A stretch of DNA of 64,000 bases from JACPNO01 sp963825405. Lineage in GTDB: Bacteria > Acidobacteriota > Terriglobia > Bryobacterales > Bryobacteraceae. Position 1 is the first letter of the stretch; every line of letters begins with the position of its first letter. The stretch covers positions 372,001 through 436,000 of the forward strand of contig CAWGTB010000005.1 of NCBI GenBank assembly GCA_963825405.1. The letters run 5' to 3'. The notes under the pieces are model-generated. The model was not told the DNA's origin and did no database searches. It worked only from the letters and a program-made list of their open reading frames with translations. Of this stretch, positions 18,280 to 27,216 are shown in pieces. The translations under genes and the position numbers were made by a program.

Positions 18280-19887
18280 TTATAATCTTGAGTAGGGACG
18301 CGTTTCCGAACCCACGCGAATGGGCACGGTCACGCCTTCGTTGGCCGGCGGATTGAGCAGCCGAGGCCTGACCACGACCAGCACCTCAGTGGTGTCGCGC
18401 TGGTCGGTAGTAGTTTTGAAGAGATGCCCTAGAACCGGCACGCTGGACAGGCCGGCCAGTCCGGCGATATTGTGTGCATCGCTCGACGACATAAGCCCGG
18501 CGACAAAACCGTATTCTCCGTTGCGGAGACGGATTTTGGTAGCCAGTTTGCGCTCGGAAATCACGGGAATGCCGTTCTCGCTCGAACCAGCCAGAACCTT
18601 AAACTCCGTTTCCAGATCGAGAGTCACTTCCTCAGTTCCGTGGACGTGCGGCATGACTTTAACCACGATGCCCAGATCCTCGAAAGAGAAGGAAGGCGGG
18701 GGCGAATAGACCGTTCCGCCCGTGCTGAACGAAGCCGGGCCAAAATATCCGGAGGTGAGGATCGGGTAGCGCTGGCCCACGTGAAAGGTCACATCTTTGC
18801 CGTCGACGGATCGCAGCACCGTGCTCAGCAGGGTTTGCGTGCCGGATCGCGAAAGCGTGGCGATTACCTGCGCGTCGGCGATGCCGGCGCCAAATAATGT
18901 TTTGCCTCCGCCGAACGCGAGTATGCCCGGGAGTCCGGAGGGGATCACTGGGGGGACGCCGGCCAGCAGCGTACCCAGGTAGAGGAGCGGAAACTGCGTG
19001 GGCAATTGCACGCCGTACTCGAGCATCAAGGTCCGGTCGACTTCCAGCAGCTGCACTTCAATTTCGACTTGCGGGCGGTGATAGAGCAATTCTTCGAGAA
19101 CTTTGCCGGCTGGAATCACACGCGAAGCACGGTCCCGGATCACCAGCAAATTGTGCGGAGAATCCATCGCCACGTGCTCGAGGGTGAACAATTGCCGGAC
19201 GGCTTGCACGATCTCGGTCAGATCCTGCGCCGTGGTCGCCTGCGGCACGGGAATCACTATGGCCATGGTCGGCTCAACCTGGCGGCGCTTCTGCTCACTG
19301 TCCTTGGCCACGAGGAACAGGCGATCCGAGAGCGGAACCACGAACGATGAAGTGGCCGATTCCAGCATGTTCAGCGCCAAGCGCCAATCGACCTGATCCA
19401 CCTGAAAATGGATGACAGCGCCGGCCTGGTAGTCGCCATCGAAGACTGTCTCCAGGCCGAAAGCGTGAGCCACCTGTTCGAACAACGCCTGGGAGGTGCC
19501 GCGCAAATCGAAATCCTTGCGTTCCCCGGACCCTCGCAGTTCCGGCACCGGACGCGCCTGGGCGGTGGCTTCATTGGGTGTGGCGGCGTCGATGGCCGGT
19601 GATTCCACGTCTGCGGCCAGACTGGCGGAGCGGGGAGGCTTGAGCTGCATTTGCAGTGCGGCGCGGGTCTTGACGGCCTCGCTGCGCAGCCAGTAAAGGG
19701 TATTTTCGGGAGCCAGCGCCGCCGCTTTCGAGTACAGCAGATAGGCCTCGCCGAGGCGTCCCTCACGTTCCGCTTTTCGTCCCTGGCTGTAGAATTTTTG
19801 GGCGCTGACCGGCTCTACCTTGCCCGAGGCGGCCGTGAGCGCCTGCGCGCACACCAGTAGACACACCGCGAATAGGGACTTCCGCAC
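18280..19887 (-). CDS. Secretin (type II/III secretion or pilus outer-membrane channel)
   Basis: 535 residues, GTG start, signal peptide (RKSLFAVCLLVCAQALTAASG). A TPR-like unit follows (QGRKAEREGRLGEAYLLYSK), then N-domains (IIVIPVPQA-like strand, LLVIRDRASRVIPAG, VEIEVQLLEVDRTLMLEYG), and the secretin barrel with FEDLGIVVKVMPHVHG, VTLDLETEFKVLAG and PVLGHLFKTTTDQRDTTEVL. It forms the outer-membrane ring of a pilus or secretion machine, plausibly the Tad-type pilus represented by CpaE-like (39 kb) and TadE/G (62 kb) genes. It is divergent from the AAA+ ATPase gene. Confidence 0.88.
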   Translation of the reverse strand: MRKSLFAVCLLVCAQALTAASGKVEPVSAQKFYSQGRKAEREGRLGEAYLLYSKAAALAPENTLYWLRSEAVKTRAALQMQLKPPRSASLAADVESPAIDAATPNEATAQARPVPELRGSGERKDFDLRGTSQALFEQVAHAFGLETVFDGDYQAGAVIHFQVDQVDWRLALNMLESATSSFVVPLSDRLFLVAKDSEQKRRQVEPTMAIVIPVPQATTAQDLTEIVQAVRQLFTLEHVAMDSPHNLLVIRDRASRVIPAGKVLEELLYHRPQVEIEVQLLEVDRTLMLEYGVQLPTQFPLLYLGTLLAGVPPVIPSGLPGILAFGGGKTLFGAGIADAQVIATLSRSGTQTLLSTVLRSVDGKDVTFHVGQRYPILTSGYFGPASFSTGGTVYSPPPSFSFEDLGIVVKVMPHVHGTEEVTLDLETEFKVLAGSSENGIPVISERKLATKIRLRNGEYGFVAGLMSSSDAHNIAGLAGLSSVPVLGHLFKTTTDQRDTTEVLVVVRPRLLNPPANEGVTVPIRVGSETRPYSRL

Positions 19888-19961
19888 AATGGGATGACGC
19901 GCCCGGGCCGCCCCCCGTGCATAAACTTATGTCCGGCGTTCGCCGATAGTTACAGAGATAG

Positions 19962-21218
19962 ATGCCCGCGCAGCTCGAAACCCTGCCGCTGTATTACCCA
20001 GTCCTTCCCCAGACGCTGGAAAGCCTTGACATCCCCATCGGCCTGGCTACGGACCTGTTCCTGCGCCGCCTGCTCCAGGAGGGTACCACCGACCTGCAGA
20101 CCCTGAGCCGCCTGCTGAAGATCCCCATGATTCTGGTGGACCAGGTATTCCGCAGTATGCGCCAGCAGCAGCTTTTTGAAGTCAAGGGCATGATCGGCAA
20201 CGACTACCGGATCACGCTGTCGGCCGCGGGACGCACCCTGGCGACCGAGAGGCTGGAAATCAGCCGGTACTGCGGCCCGGCGCCGGTATCGATCGACGCC
20301 TATCGCGCCGGCGTCAACGCGCAAGCGGCCGCGGTCGCCGTCAATCGTACCGCCCTGCGGCAAGCGTTCGGCGACATGGTGGTTTCCGACCACATGCTGG
20401 ACCAACTGGGTCCGGCGGTCATTTCCCAGTCGTCTATTTTTCTCTACGGCCCTCCGGGCAACGGGAAGACCAGCCTGGCGGAGCGCCTTCCCCGCGTATT
20501 CGACGATAGCGTGCTCATCCCTTACGCGGTGACGGTCGATGGACAGATCATCAACGTCTACGATCCCGTCGTTCACCGGGCGATCCCCCACGAAGACGAA
20601 GAGATCGACCCGCGTTGGGTGCTCTGCCGGCGGCCCTGCGTCATTGTCGGCGGCGAACTGGCGCCGGGCATGCTGGAGCTGCTGTACGACCGGTCATCGG
20701 GCACCTATTCGTCGCCGCTGCAAATGAAAGCCAACGGCGGCATTCTGATCATTGACGATTTCGGGCGGCAGCAAATGTCTCCGCGCGATTTGTTGAATCG
20801 CTGGATCGTTCCTCTGGACCGGCGGGTGGATTATCTGTCCCTCAGCTATGGGCTGAAATTCGAAATCCCCTTCGAGGTGATGGTGGTGTTCGCGACTAAT
20901 CTGGCGCCCAGCTCGTTGGGAGACGAAGCCTTTCTGCGCCGCATACAAAACAAGATTCTGGTCGAGCCGGTGAACCCGGAAATGTTCGATGAAATTTTCC
21001 GCCGCGTCGCCAAAGCCAAGAAAGTCACGCTCCCCGCGGAGAGTTTACCCGCGTTTCGCGAACTGTGCCTGGGCGGCGGACGCAGCGAGCTTCGCAATTG
21101 CTACCCGATGGACGTCTGCAAGATCCTGATCGCCATCGCCCGCTACGAAGAGCGGCCGCCGGAAGCCACCGTGGTCGACTTGCAGCGGGCGGTGAGCTTG
21201 TATTTTGCGTCCGGTTAG
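19962..21218 (+). CDS. AAA+ ATPase with N-terminal winged-helix-like domain
   Basis: 418 residues. Residues 20-100 look like a winged helix (LQTLSRLLKIPMILVDQVFR, RQQQLFEVKG). The ATPase has Walker A (IFLYGPPGNGKTSLAERLP), Walker B (GGILIIDDFGRQQMSPRDLL), a sensor-1 region (VMVVFATNLAPSSLGDEAFL) and sensor-2 helices (SELRNCYPMDVCKILIAIA). I do not recognise a named family. Divergent placement next to a secretin suggests a link to pilus biogenesis, which is only inference. A REP palindrome follows eight bases after the stop. Confidence 0.7.
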   Translation: MPAQLETLPLYYPVLPQTLESLDIPIGLATDLFLRRLLQEGTTDLQTLSRLLKIPMILVDQVFRSMRQQQLFEVKGMIGNDYRITLSAAGRTLATERLEISRYCGPAPVSIDAYRAGVNAQAAAVAVNRTALRQAFGDMVVSDHMLDQLGPAVISQSSIFLYGPPGNGKTSLAERLPRVFDDSVLIPYAVTVDGQIINVYDPVVHRAIPHEDEEIDPRWVLCRRPCVIVGGELAPGMLELLYDRSSGTYSSPLQMKANGGILIIDDFGRQQMSPRDLLNRWIVPLDRRVDYLSLSYGLKFEIPFEVMVVFATNLAPSSLGDEAFLRRIQNKILVEPVNPEMFDEIFRRVAKAKKVTLPAESLPAFRELCLGGGRSELRNCYPMDVCKILIAIARYEERPPEATVVDLQRAVSLYFASG

Positions 21219-21225
21219 CAGCAGC

Positions 21226-21250
21226 GGGCGGGTTTGAAACCCGCCCCTAC
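21226..21250 (+). repeat. REP-like palindrome, copy 3
   Basis: GGGCGGGTTTGAAACCCGCC plus CCTAC, directly downstream of the AAA+ ATPase gene. Confidence 0.85.
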
Positions 21251-21321
21251 AAAAAGGCCGCGGAATTTTTCGCTCCTCGCTGTGATTGCATTGCGAGCCG
21301 TGACCGAAGGGAGCGGTACCG

Positions 21322-21915
21322 TCAGAAAAGATAGCCTCGCGCGGCCATGCGCTTGGCTTGCACGCGATGTGCTTCTTCGCCCATTTCGTGAACACCGGCC
21401 GCGTCGATCCAGCGATTGTAGAAATTGAAGAGAGCACACACATTGATGGCGTCGTAGACGGCTTCTTCGGTCCAGCCGGCCTGAAGCACGGTGGCGATAT
21501 CGTCGGGCCCCATGGTTGGAGAATACCGATTCACTTTGACGATGAAGCGGAAGAGCGCTTTTTCGGCATCGCTGATCGGGGCGGTCTCCAGATTGTCCAG
21601 CACCGCCTGCACCAGTTTTTCATCACCCAGCAATTCCGCCGCAACTGCGGCGTGGCTCTTGATTCAAAACGGACAGTCGTTGCGGTAGGAAGTGAAGGCC
21701 GCGATCAGTTCGCGCTGGCCCGCGCTCAACGGAGAGGGGCCGCGCATCACTGCATGGGTGAAGCGCTGCAGGTGCTCGGTCACCGAGGGCTTGTAGCGGA
21801 ATAAGTGGAAGATTTGCGGCACCGGCGCCCCGGCTGCCTTCATCGCCTGCAGCATGTTCTCGTAGGGTCCGCTGCCAGGATTGTTCTCCACTTCGGTAAG
21901 AAACATCGGCTTCAT
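21322..21915 (-). CDS. AhpD-like carboxymuconolactone-decarboxylase-family selenoprotein (CxxU)
   Basis: 197 residues when TGA at 21664-21666 is read as Sec. I prefer ATG at 21915, with GGAGGG seven bases upstream. The family motif is RELIAAFTSYRNDCPFUIKSH: Cys81 and Sec84 replace the redox CxxC of AhpD/peroxidase-related proteins. The frame continues unbroken with HAAVAAELLGDEKLVQAVLD, ALFRFIVKVNRYSP and YDAINVCALFNFYNRW, all conserved. Stopping at the TGA would leave 83 residues without the core. AhpD-like CxxU proteins are a known bacterial selenoprotein group. Likely a thiol/selenol peroxidase-type reductase. Confidence 0.85.
21637..21652 (-). promoter_or_regulatory. Bacterial SECIS-like hairpin of the AhpD-like gene
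   Basis: Starting 14 bases after the U of the UGA, CGCCGC pairs with GCGGCG (6 bp) around AGTT. The loop holds GU at +22/+23, close to the positions in E. coli fdhF. The hairpin is within the coding sequence (residues AAVAA). Confidence 0.75.
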
Positions 21916-21949
21916 GGAAAGGCCCTCCGACATTTAGGAGAATAGCGGA

Positions 21950-23014
21950 ATGCAACCGTTCGGGCAATTCCTGCCCTTCGACTGGCGCCTGGTGGTGTAC
22001 CCGTTGAGCCTGGTGTTGGGCACGCTGCTCATCGCTTATGCCGTGAAAACCGTCGCGGTGCGCGCGCTCCAGCGTGTGCAGGCTCCGGCCGGGCAGCACG
22101 CCGCCACGGTTCTTGACGAGACCCTGCGCGGCCCATTCTGGATCTGGACGCTCATCCTGGGAATCTACTTGGCCGTTGAATACGCCAACCTTCCGTCAAA
22201 GACCGAGCGTCTGCTCGGACGTACGCTGGAGATTCTCTGGATCATCTCGCTGACCTGGATCGCCTCGCGCCTGGCCGGCAATTTCGTCAGGCACTACGGC
22301 ACGCGCGTGCGGGGCACCACGAAGGTGACCAGCCTGAGCCGGAACCTGGCACAGCTTTTCGTGTGGTGCCTTGGCACTGCGGCCCTCCTTCGCTATCTCG
22401 GCATTTCGGTTGTCCCCATACTCACCGCTTTAGGCGTGGGCGGCCTGGCTCTCGCCCTTGCTCTGCAGGACACGCTCTCCAATTTGTTTGCGGGATTCTA
22501 CGTGACCATGGCTGGGCAGGTGCGCCCCGGCGACTATATTCGGCTTTCCAGCGGCGAAGAAGGTTACGTCAGCGACATCAGTTGGCGCAGCACGACGATT
22601 CGCGCGTTGACCAACAACATGATCATCATCCCCAACGCGAAACTGGCGCAGGCTATTGTGACCAACTTCCATTTGCCTGAGAGGCGCATGGCGGTGAACA
22701 TCGCGGTCGGTGTCGCCTATGGCACCGATCCCGACCGGGTAGAGAAAGTGCTATTGGAAGAAGTGCACGCCGCCACCGGAAACCTCTCCGGCTTGTTGAG
22801 CGAGCCGGCACCCGCCGTGCGCCTCATTCCCGGATTCGGCGATTCGTCGCTGAATTTCACTTTGACCTGCCATGTGGGGGAGTTTGTCGACCAGTTTCCG
22901 GTGCAGCACGACTTGCGGAAGCGCATCCTGCGGCGCTTCCAGCTGGAAGGCATTGACATGCCGTTCCCCACACGAACTTTGTATGTAATTGATAATAATA
23001 AAAATAAAACCTAA
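21950..23014 (+). CDS. MscS-family mechanosensitive channel
   Basis: 354 residues, ATG at 21950 with AGGAG upstream. Several membrane helices: VYPLSLVLGTLLIAYAV, FWIWTLILGIYLAVEY, ILWIISLTWIASRLAG and LFVWCLGTAALLRYLG. The pore helix is LTALGVGGLALALALQDTLS, which corresponds to the MscS TM3 Gly/Ala pattern. The beta domain (VRPGDYIRLSSGEEGYVSDI, IIIPNAKLAQAIVTNF) and the C-terminal alpha/beta vestibule follow. It opens on membrane tension to release solutes. Divergent from the AhpD-like gene by about 35 bases. Confidence 0.92.
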   Translation: MQPFGQFLPFDWRLVVYPLSLVLGTLLIAYAVKTVAVRALQRVQAPAGQHAATVLDETLRGPFWIWTLILGIYLAVEYANLPSKTERLLGRTLEILWIISLTWIASRLAGNFVRHYGTRVRGTTKVTSLSRNLAQLFVWCLGTAALLRYLGISVVPILTALGVGGLALALALQDTLSNLFAGFYVTMAGQVRPGDYIRLSSGEEGYVSDISWRSTTIRALTNNMIIIPNAKLAQAIVTNFHLPERRMAVNIAVGVAYGTDPDRVEKVLLEEVHAATGNLSGLLSEPAPAVRLIPGFGDSSLNFTLTCHVGEFVDQFPVQHDLRKRILRRFQLEGIDMPFPTRTLYVIDNNKNKT

Positions 23015-23019
23015 ATCTC

Positions 23020-23067
23020 TTGACAGACGATGGATTCATACGTACGATTGAATCAATCGAATGAATC
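23020..23067 (+). promoter_or_regulatory. Promoter and probable TetR operator
   Basis: TTGACA (23020-23025), 17-base spacer, TACGAT (23043-23048): a strong sigma-70-type promoter. The palindrome CGATTGAATCAATCG (23045-23059) overlaps the -10 box. The half-site GATTCA/TGAATC occurs three times (23033, 23049, 23062). This arrangement predicts autorepression by the TetR protein whose ATG is at 23061. The very short leader has no Shine-Dalgarno. Confidence 0.7.
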
Positions 23068-23750
23068 AGGAAAAGCCGGAAGGTCTTACCAAAAATCGCA
23101 TTCTGGATGCCGCCGAGCGCCTTTTCGCCGAGCACGGCTTCGACGGCGTGTCGCTGCGAACGATCATCGCTGAGGCGGGCGTCAATCTGGCAGCCGTCCA
23201 TTATCATTTTCACTCCAAGGAAGCGCTTTTGGATGCGGTGTTCGCGCGGCGAGTTGAGCCTCTCAATCGGGAAAGGCTGGCGCGCCTGGAGGCTTGCGAG
23301 GCGGAGGCACAGGGCGGCGCGGTTCCCATCGAACAGCTCCTCGAAGCGCTGCTGCTGCCGGTTCTGCACCTGGTTCGCGATCCTTCGCGCAATGGCCCGA
23401 CATTCTGCAAATTGATGGGACGCCTTCACTCGGAGAGCAGCACGAAAATGGCCGAGGTTTTCAAGAAACACCTGGGCGGTTTTGCCCAGCGGCTGATCCT
23501 GGCTCTGCAGCGGTCGCTGCCGGACCTTCCGAAAGCGGAGTTGTTCTGGCGAATTCATTTCACGATGGGCGCGGTGGCGCATACGCTGCGCGGATCGCCG
23601 ATGACGGCGGTCATGTCGGACGGAGTGATCGACCCTAACGATATTGAAGGTGGCATGCATCGCCTGATCACATTTCTGGCAGCGGGGCTGCGGGCGCCGG
23701 TTCCCAGCCTGGCCGCCGTGGAAACACAGGAGCTGGAAAATGTTCGGTAA
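23061..23750 (+). CDS. TetR-family repressor of the efflux operon
   Basis: 229 residues. The N-terminal helix-turn-helix is ILDAAERLFAEHGFDGVSLR then IIAEAGVNLAAVHYHFHSKE. The C-terminal ligand domain (FCKLMGRLHSESS, VAHTLRGSP) resembles the YbiH/CecR type, whose members control YbhFSR-like ABC exporters. It is the first gene of an operon with TolC, HlyD, ABC ATPases and permeases; its end overlaps the TolC start. Expected role: repress the exporter until a toxic ligand binds. Confidence 0.9.
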   Translation: MNQEKPEGLTKNRILDAAERLFAEHGFDGVSLRTIIAEAGVNLAAVHYHFHSKEALLDAVFARRVEPLNRERLARLEACEAEAQGGAVPIEQLLEALLLPVLHLVRDPSRNGPTFCKLMGRLHSESSTKMAEVFKKHLGGFAQRLILALQRSLPDLPKAELFWRIHFTMGAVAHTLRGSPMTAVMSDGVIDPNDIEGGMHRLITFLAAGLRAPVPSLAAVETQELENVR

Positions 23751-25080
23751 GAAGAAATATCTGGCGGTCCTGCTGCTTCCGGCCGCGTGCCTGGCACAGA
23801 CAAGCAACGAGCGTCCGCCGCTGCAGCTCACGCTGAAGCGAGCGGTCGAGATCGCCATCTCGCCTGAGGGCAGCGCGCGAATTCAGCTAGCCGGGGAAGC
23901 GGTGAAGCAGGCGCAGAGCCGCTCCGCCGAAGCGCGCGGGGCGCTGCTGCCGAATATTGACGCCGCGGTCAGCGAGCAGAGCATGACCCGCAATCTGGCG
24001 GCGCTGGGGGTCACCTTTGTCTCGCCGATTCCCGGATTCACCTTTCCCACGTTTGTCGGCCCGTTTAATGTTTTTGACGCGCGCGCTTCGCTCACCCAGA
24101 GCGTGTTCGATTTCAGCACTATCCGCCGCTACCAGGCATCGAAGGTGGGCGTGCAGGCTTCCAAGGCGGATCGCGATGCCGCCGACGATCAGGTAGCCGG
24201 ACAAGTTGCCCAGGCCTACATTGCCGTGCTGCGGGCGGAGGCGGAAGTCGAGGCCGATCGCGCCAATGTCGAGTTGGCCGAAGCCGTTTTGAAGCAGTCG
24301 GAAAATCAGAAAGCCGCCGGCACCGGAACCGGCATTGAAGTGACGCGCGCCCGCGTGCAATTGTCGAACGAGAAACAGCGCCTGGTAGTTGCGGAAAACG
24401 GGCGGCGGCGCACCGAACTGCAGCTGCTGCGCGCCATGAACATGCGCCTCGATACCGCATTCGTGCTGGCGGACAAACTGAGTTACGTTCCAGTGGAACC
24501 AGAGCGCATCGAAAAAGCACGCGCCGACGCCATCGAGCTGCGGGCCGATTTGCGCGCGCAACTGGATCGCGAGCGCAATGCGAGCCTTTCCGCGAGTGCG
24601 ACCAAGATGGAACGGCTGCCCTCGGTTTCCGCGTTCGGAGATTACGGCTCGAGCGGGACGAGCGCGAATAACTCGCTGCCCACGCGCGTGATCGGCGTCT
24701 CGGTTAAGGTGCCGGTTTTCGACGGCGGCAAACGAGAAGCGCGCCGCGCCGAAAGTGCTTCCGAATTCCGCACGGAGCAGATTCGCACCCGCGATCTGCG
24801 CGAGCAGATTCAGCTGGATGTGCAGCTGGCCCTGGACGGTCTGCGCTCCGCCGAAGAGCAGGTGAAAGTTGCCCAGGAGGGGCTGGGACTTTCCGAAAAC
24901 GAACTGGCGCAAGCGCGGCGGCGCTATGACGCCGGCGTGGCCAACAGTCTCGAAGTTACCGACGCGCAGACGCGTTTGGCGCGCGCCCGCGACAATCAGA
25001 TTTCCGCGCTATTCAGTTACAACCAGGCCCGCATCGATCTGGGCACGGCGACCGGCGCGATTCGCCAAATGATCCAATAA
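23740..25080 (+). CDS. TolC-family outer-membrane efflux protein
   Basis: 446 residues with signal peptide (KKYLAVLLLPAACLAQ). Family features are long alpha-helical repeats (QLAGEAVKQAQSRSAEARGA, AYIAVLRAEAEVEADRANVE, ENELAQARRRYDAGVANSLE) and the beta-barrel strands FDARASLTQSVFDF and VIGVSVKVPVFDGGKREARR. It forms the outer-membrane/periplasmic channel for the ABC exporter encoded downstream. The start overlaps the TetR gene by 11 bases. Confidence 0.92.
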   Translation: MFGKKKYLAVLLLPAACLAQTSNERPPLQLTLKRAVEIAISPEGSARIQLAGEAVKQAQSRSAEARGALLPNIDAAVSEQSMTRNLAALGVTFVSPIPGFTFPTFVGPFNVFDARASLTQSVFDFSTIRRYQASKVGVQASKADRDAADDQVAGQVAQAYIAVLRAEAEVEADRANVELAEAVLKQSENQKAAGTGTGIEVTRARVQLSNEKQRLVVAENGRRRTELQLLRAMNMRLDTAFVLADKLSYVPVEPERIEKARADAIELRADLRAQLDRERNASLSASATKMERLPSVSAFGDYGSSGTSANNSLPTRVIGVSVKVPVFDGGKREARRAESASEFRTEQIRTRDLREQIQLDVQLALDGLRSAEEQVKVAQEGLGLSENELAQARRRYDAGVANSLEVTDAQTRLARARDNQISALFSYNQARIDLGTATGAIRQMIQ

Positions 25081-25093
25081 CCGGAGTTTTTCA

Positions 25094-26266
25094 ATGAAGA
25101 AGAGAATCATTATTATCGCGGTAGTGCTGGCGCTGGGGATTGCCGGCTTGTACGCTCTGCGTACTTTCAACCAGGATGCCAACGGCCACATCCGCATTTC
25201 CGGAAACATGGAGCTGACGGAAATTACGATCGCTTTCAAGACGGCCGGGCGGCTGGTCGAGAGAACCGTGGACGAAGGCGCGGCCGTCAAGAAAGGCATG
25301 GTGCTGGCGCGGCTGGACCGCGATCAGTTGCAGCGCCAGCGCGACGCGCAGCAGGCGGCCCTCGCCTCCGCCGAAGCGCAACTGGCTCAGGCCGGGACGT
25401 CGCTAGAGTGGGAACGCCAGACGCTGGCGGCCGATCTGGATCAGCGGCGCGCCGACGTCGGCTCATCCGATGCTCGTTTGCTGGAGCTGAGGAATGGCTC
25501 GCGGCCGCAGGAAAAGTTGGAAGCGAAAGCCGCTGTCGACGCTGCACAGTCCGAGTTGGATCGCGCCCGCAACGATTGGGATCGCGCGCAGGTGCTGCAC
25601 AAGAACGACGACATTTCGACGTCGCAATTCGACGACTTCCGCAATAAATTCCAAAGCGCGCAGGCGGCGTTGAAGCAGGCCAAGGAGCGCGATGCGATGG
25701 TGCAAATGGGGCCCCGCACCGAACAGATCGAAGCCGCCGCCGCGCAAGCTCAGCACTCCCGCGCCGGTCTGAAGATGGGGCAAGCTAATGAACTGGAGCT
25801 GAAGCGCCGCCAGCAGGAAGTGCCGCTGCGCCGCGCCGAAGTCGAGAAAGCCCGCGCCCAACTGGCGCTGATCGATTCCCAGATCGAAGACACCACACTC
25901 ATTTCGCCGATCGATGGCGTGGTGCTGGTGAAATCCGCCGATCCCGGCGAAGTGCTGGCACCGGGAACCGCGGTAATGACGATTGGTGACATCGACCATC
26001 CCTGGCTGCGCGGATATCTGGGCGAGCGTGAACTGGGAAAGGTCAAACTGGGCAACAAGGCGCGCATCACCACCGATTCGTTTCCCGGCAAAAGTTATTG
26101 GGGACACGTTTCGTTCATCGCGTCGGAGGCCGAATTCACTCCGAAGCAGATTCAGACCAAGGAAGAGCGCGTGAAGCTGGTGTATCGCATCAAGATCGAT
26201 GTCGACAATCCGCAGCACGAGTTGAAGCTCAACATGCCCGCCGACGCCGAGATTTTACCGGAATAA
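25094..26266 (+). CDS. HlyD-type membrane fusion protein
   Basis: 390 residues. An N-terminal anchor helix (RIIIIAVVLALGIAGLYAL) is followed by a lipoyl half-motif (ISGNMELTEITIAFKTAGRL), a long alpha-hairpin with coiled-coil heptads (about residues 80-230), and the second lipoyl half (DTTLISPIDGVVLVKSADPG) with beta-barrel strands. It bridges inner-membrane ABC permeases and TolC, as YbhG does in E. coli. Thirteen bases separate it from the TolC gene and two from the next ATPase start. Confidence 0.93.
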   Translation: MKKRIIIIAVVLALGIAGLYALRTFNQDANGHIRISGNMELTEITIAFKTAGRLVERTVDEGAAVKKGMVLARLDRDQLQRQRDAQQAALASAEAQLAQAGTSLEWERQTLAADLDQRRADVGSSDARLLELRNGSRPQEKLEAKAAVDAAQSELDRARNDWDRAQVLHKNDDISTSQFDDFRNKFQSAQAALKQAKERDAMVQMGPRTEQIEAAAAQAQHSRAGLKMGQANELELKRRQQEVPLRRAEVEKARAQLALIDSQIEDTTLISPIDGVVLVKSADPGEVLAPGTAVMTIGDIDHPWLRGYLGERELGKVKLGNKARITTDSFPGKSYWGHVSFIASEAEFTPKQIQTKEERVKLVYRIKIDVDNPQHELKLNMPADAEILPE

Positions 26267-26268
26267 TC

Positions 26269-27216
26269 ATGAGCCTGCAGACGCAAGCCGCCAAAGAGCC
26301 AATGATCCGCACCAGCGGCCTGACGCGGCGTTTCGACGCTTTGACGGCCGTGGACAATCTGACGCTCGAAGTTTCTGCCGGCGAAATTTTCGGTCTGGTG
26401 GGTCCGGACGGCGCCGGCAAAACCACTACGCTGCGCCTGCTGTGCGGGCTGATGGATCCTACATCGGGGCAAGCCTGGGTGGCGGGTCATGACGTCGTGC
26501 GCGAGCCCAAAGCGGTGCAGGATCAGATCGGATACATGGCGCAACGGTTCGGTCTCTACGGCGATCTTACCGTCGACGAAAACATGGAATTTTACGCCGA
26601 CCTGTTCGGCGTCTCTACCGCCGACCGCAACGAACTTCTGCCGCGCCTGCTCCAAATGACTCGCATGGAACCGTTTCGCGCGCGCCAGGCCGGTCGTTTA
26701 TCGGGCGGCATGAAGCAGAAGCTGGCGTTGATGTGCACGCTGCTGCATCGCCCCCAGATACTTTTTCTCGACGAGCCCACTAATGGCGTCGACCCGGTTT
26801 CACGGCGCGATTTCTGGGCCATTCTCTACGAGTTGGTGAAGGAGGGCATCACAGTATTCATCACCACCGCGTATCTGGATGAAGCCGAACGCTGCAGCCG
26901 CGTTGGACTGCTTCATCGCGGGCGCCTGATTCGCGTTGACACGCCCGACGCCCTGCGGCACCAGTTCGAGTACGACTGCTACCAGGTGGAGGGTCCGCGG
27001 CTGCGGGAAGCCCGCGAGTTTCTGGAATCGGCGGAGGGCGTGGTTAGCGTCGAGCCATCGGGAGCCACTCTACATCTCTTCCTCGCGCGTGAGCGGACTT
27101 CGCCGCAAACCTTGCAGGCGGCGCTCGAAGCCAAGAGTTTGGGGCCTGCGCATTTCGACCGCATCGTACCTTCGCTCGAAGACGTTTTCATCGCGACGGT
27201 GAGGAAAGCAGCATGA
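26269..27216 (+). CDS. ABC exporter ATPase, first of two
   Basis: 315 residues from ATG at 26269; the frame is open further upstream but that overlaps the HlyD gene. Walker A is GLVGPDGAGKTTTLRLLCGL, the signature LSGGMKQKLALMCTLL, Walker B ILFLDEPTNGVDP. The switch residue region reads FITTAYLDEAERC, with Thr-Ala replacing the usual His-containing SxHxxxE. The C-terminus holds the DrrA-like tail (VPSLEDVFIATV). It energises drug or lipid export with the second ATPase. It overlaps the next gene by four bases. Confidence 0.92.
   Translation: MSLQTQAAKEPMIRTSGLTRRFDALTAVDNLTLEVSAGEIFGLVGPDGAGKTTTLRLLCGLMDPTSGQAWVAGHDVVREPKAVQDQIGYMAQRFGLYGDLTVDENMEFYADLFGVSTADRNELLPRLLQMTRMEPFRARQAGRLSGGMKQKLALMCTLLHRPQILFLDEPTNGVDPVSRRDFWAILYELVKEGITVFITTAYLDEAERCSRVGLLHRGRLIRVDTPDALRHQFEYDCYQVEGPRLREAREFLESAEGVVSVEPSGATLHLFLARERTSPQTLQAALEAKSLGPAHFDRIVPSLEDVFIATVRKAA

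Noticed and set aside
21664..21666. TGA as an ordinary stop or sequencing error in the AhpD-like gene
   Set aside because: It sits exactly at the redox Cys position, is followed by a good SECIS hairpin, and the region has no other errors.
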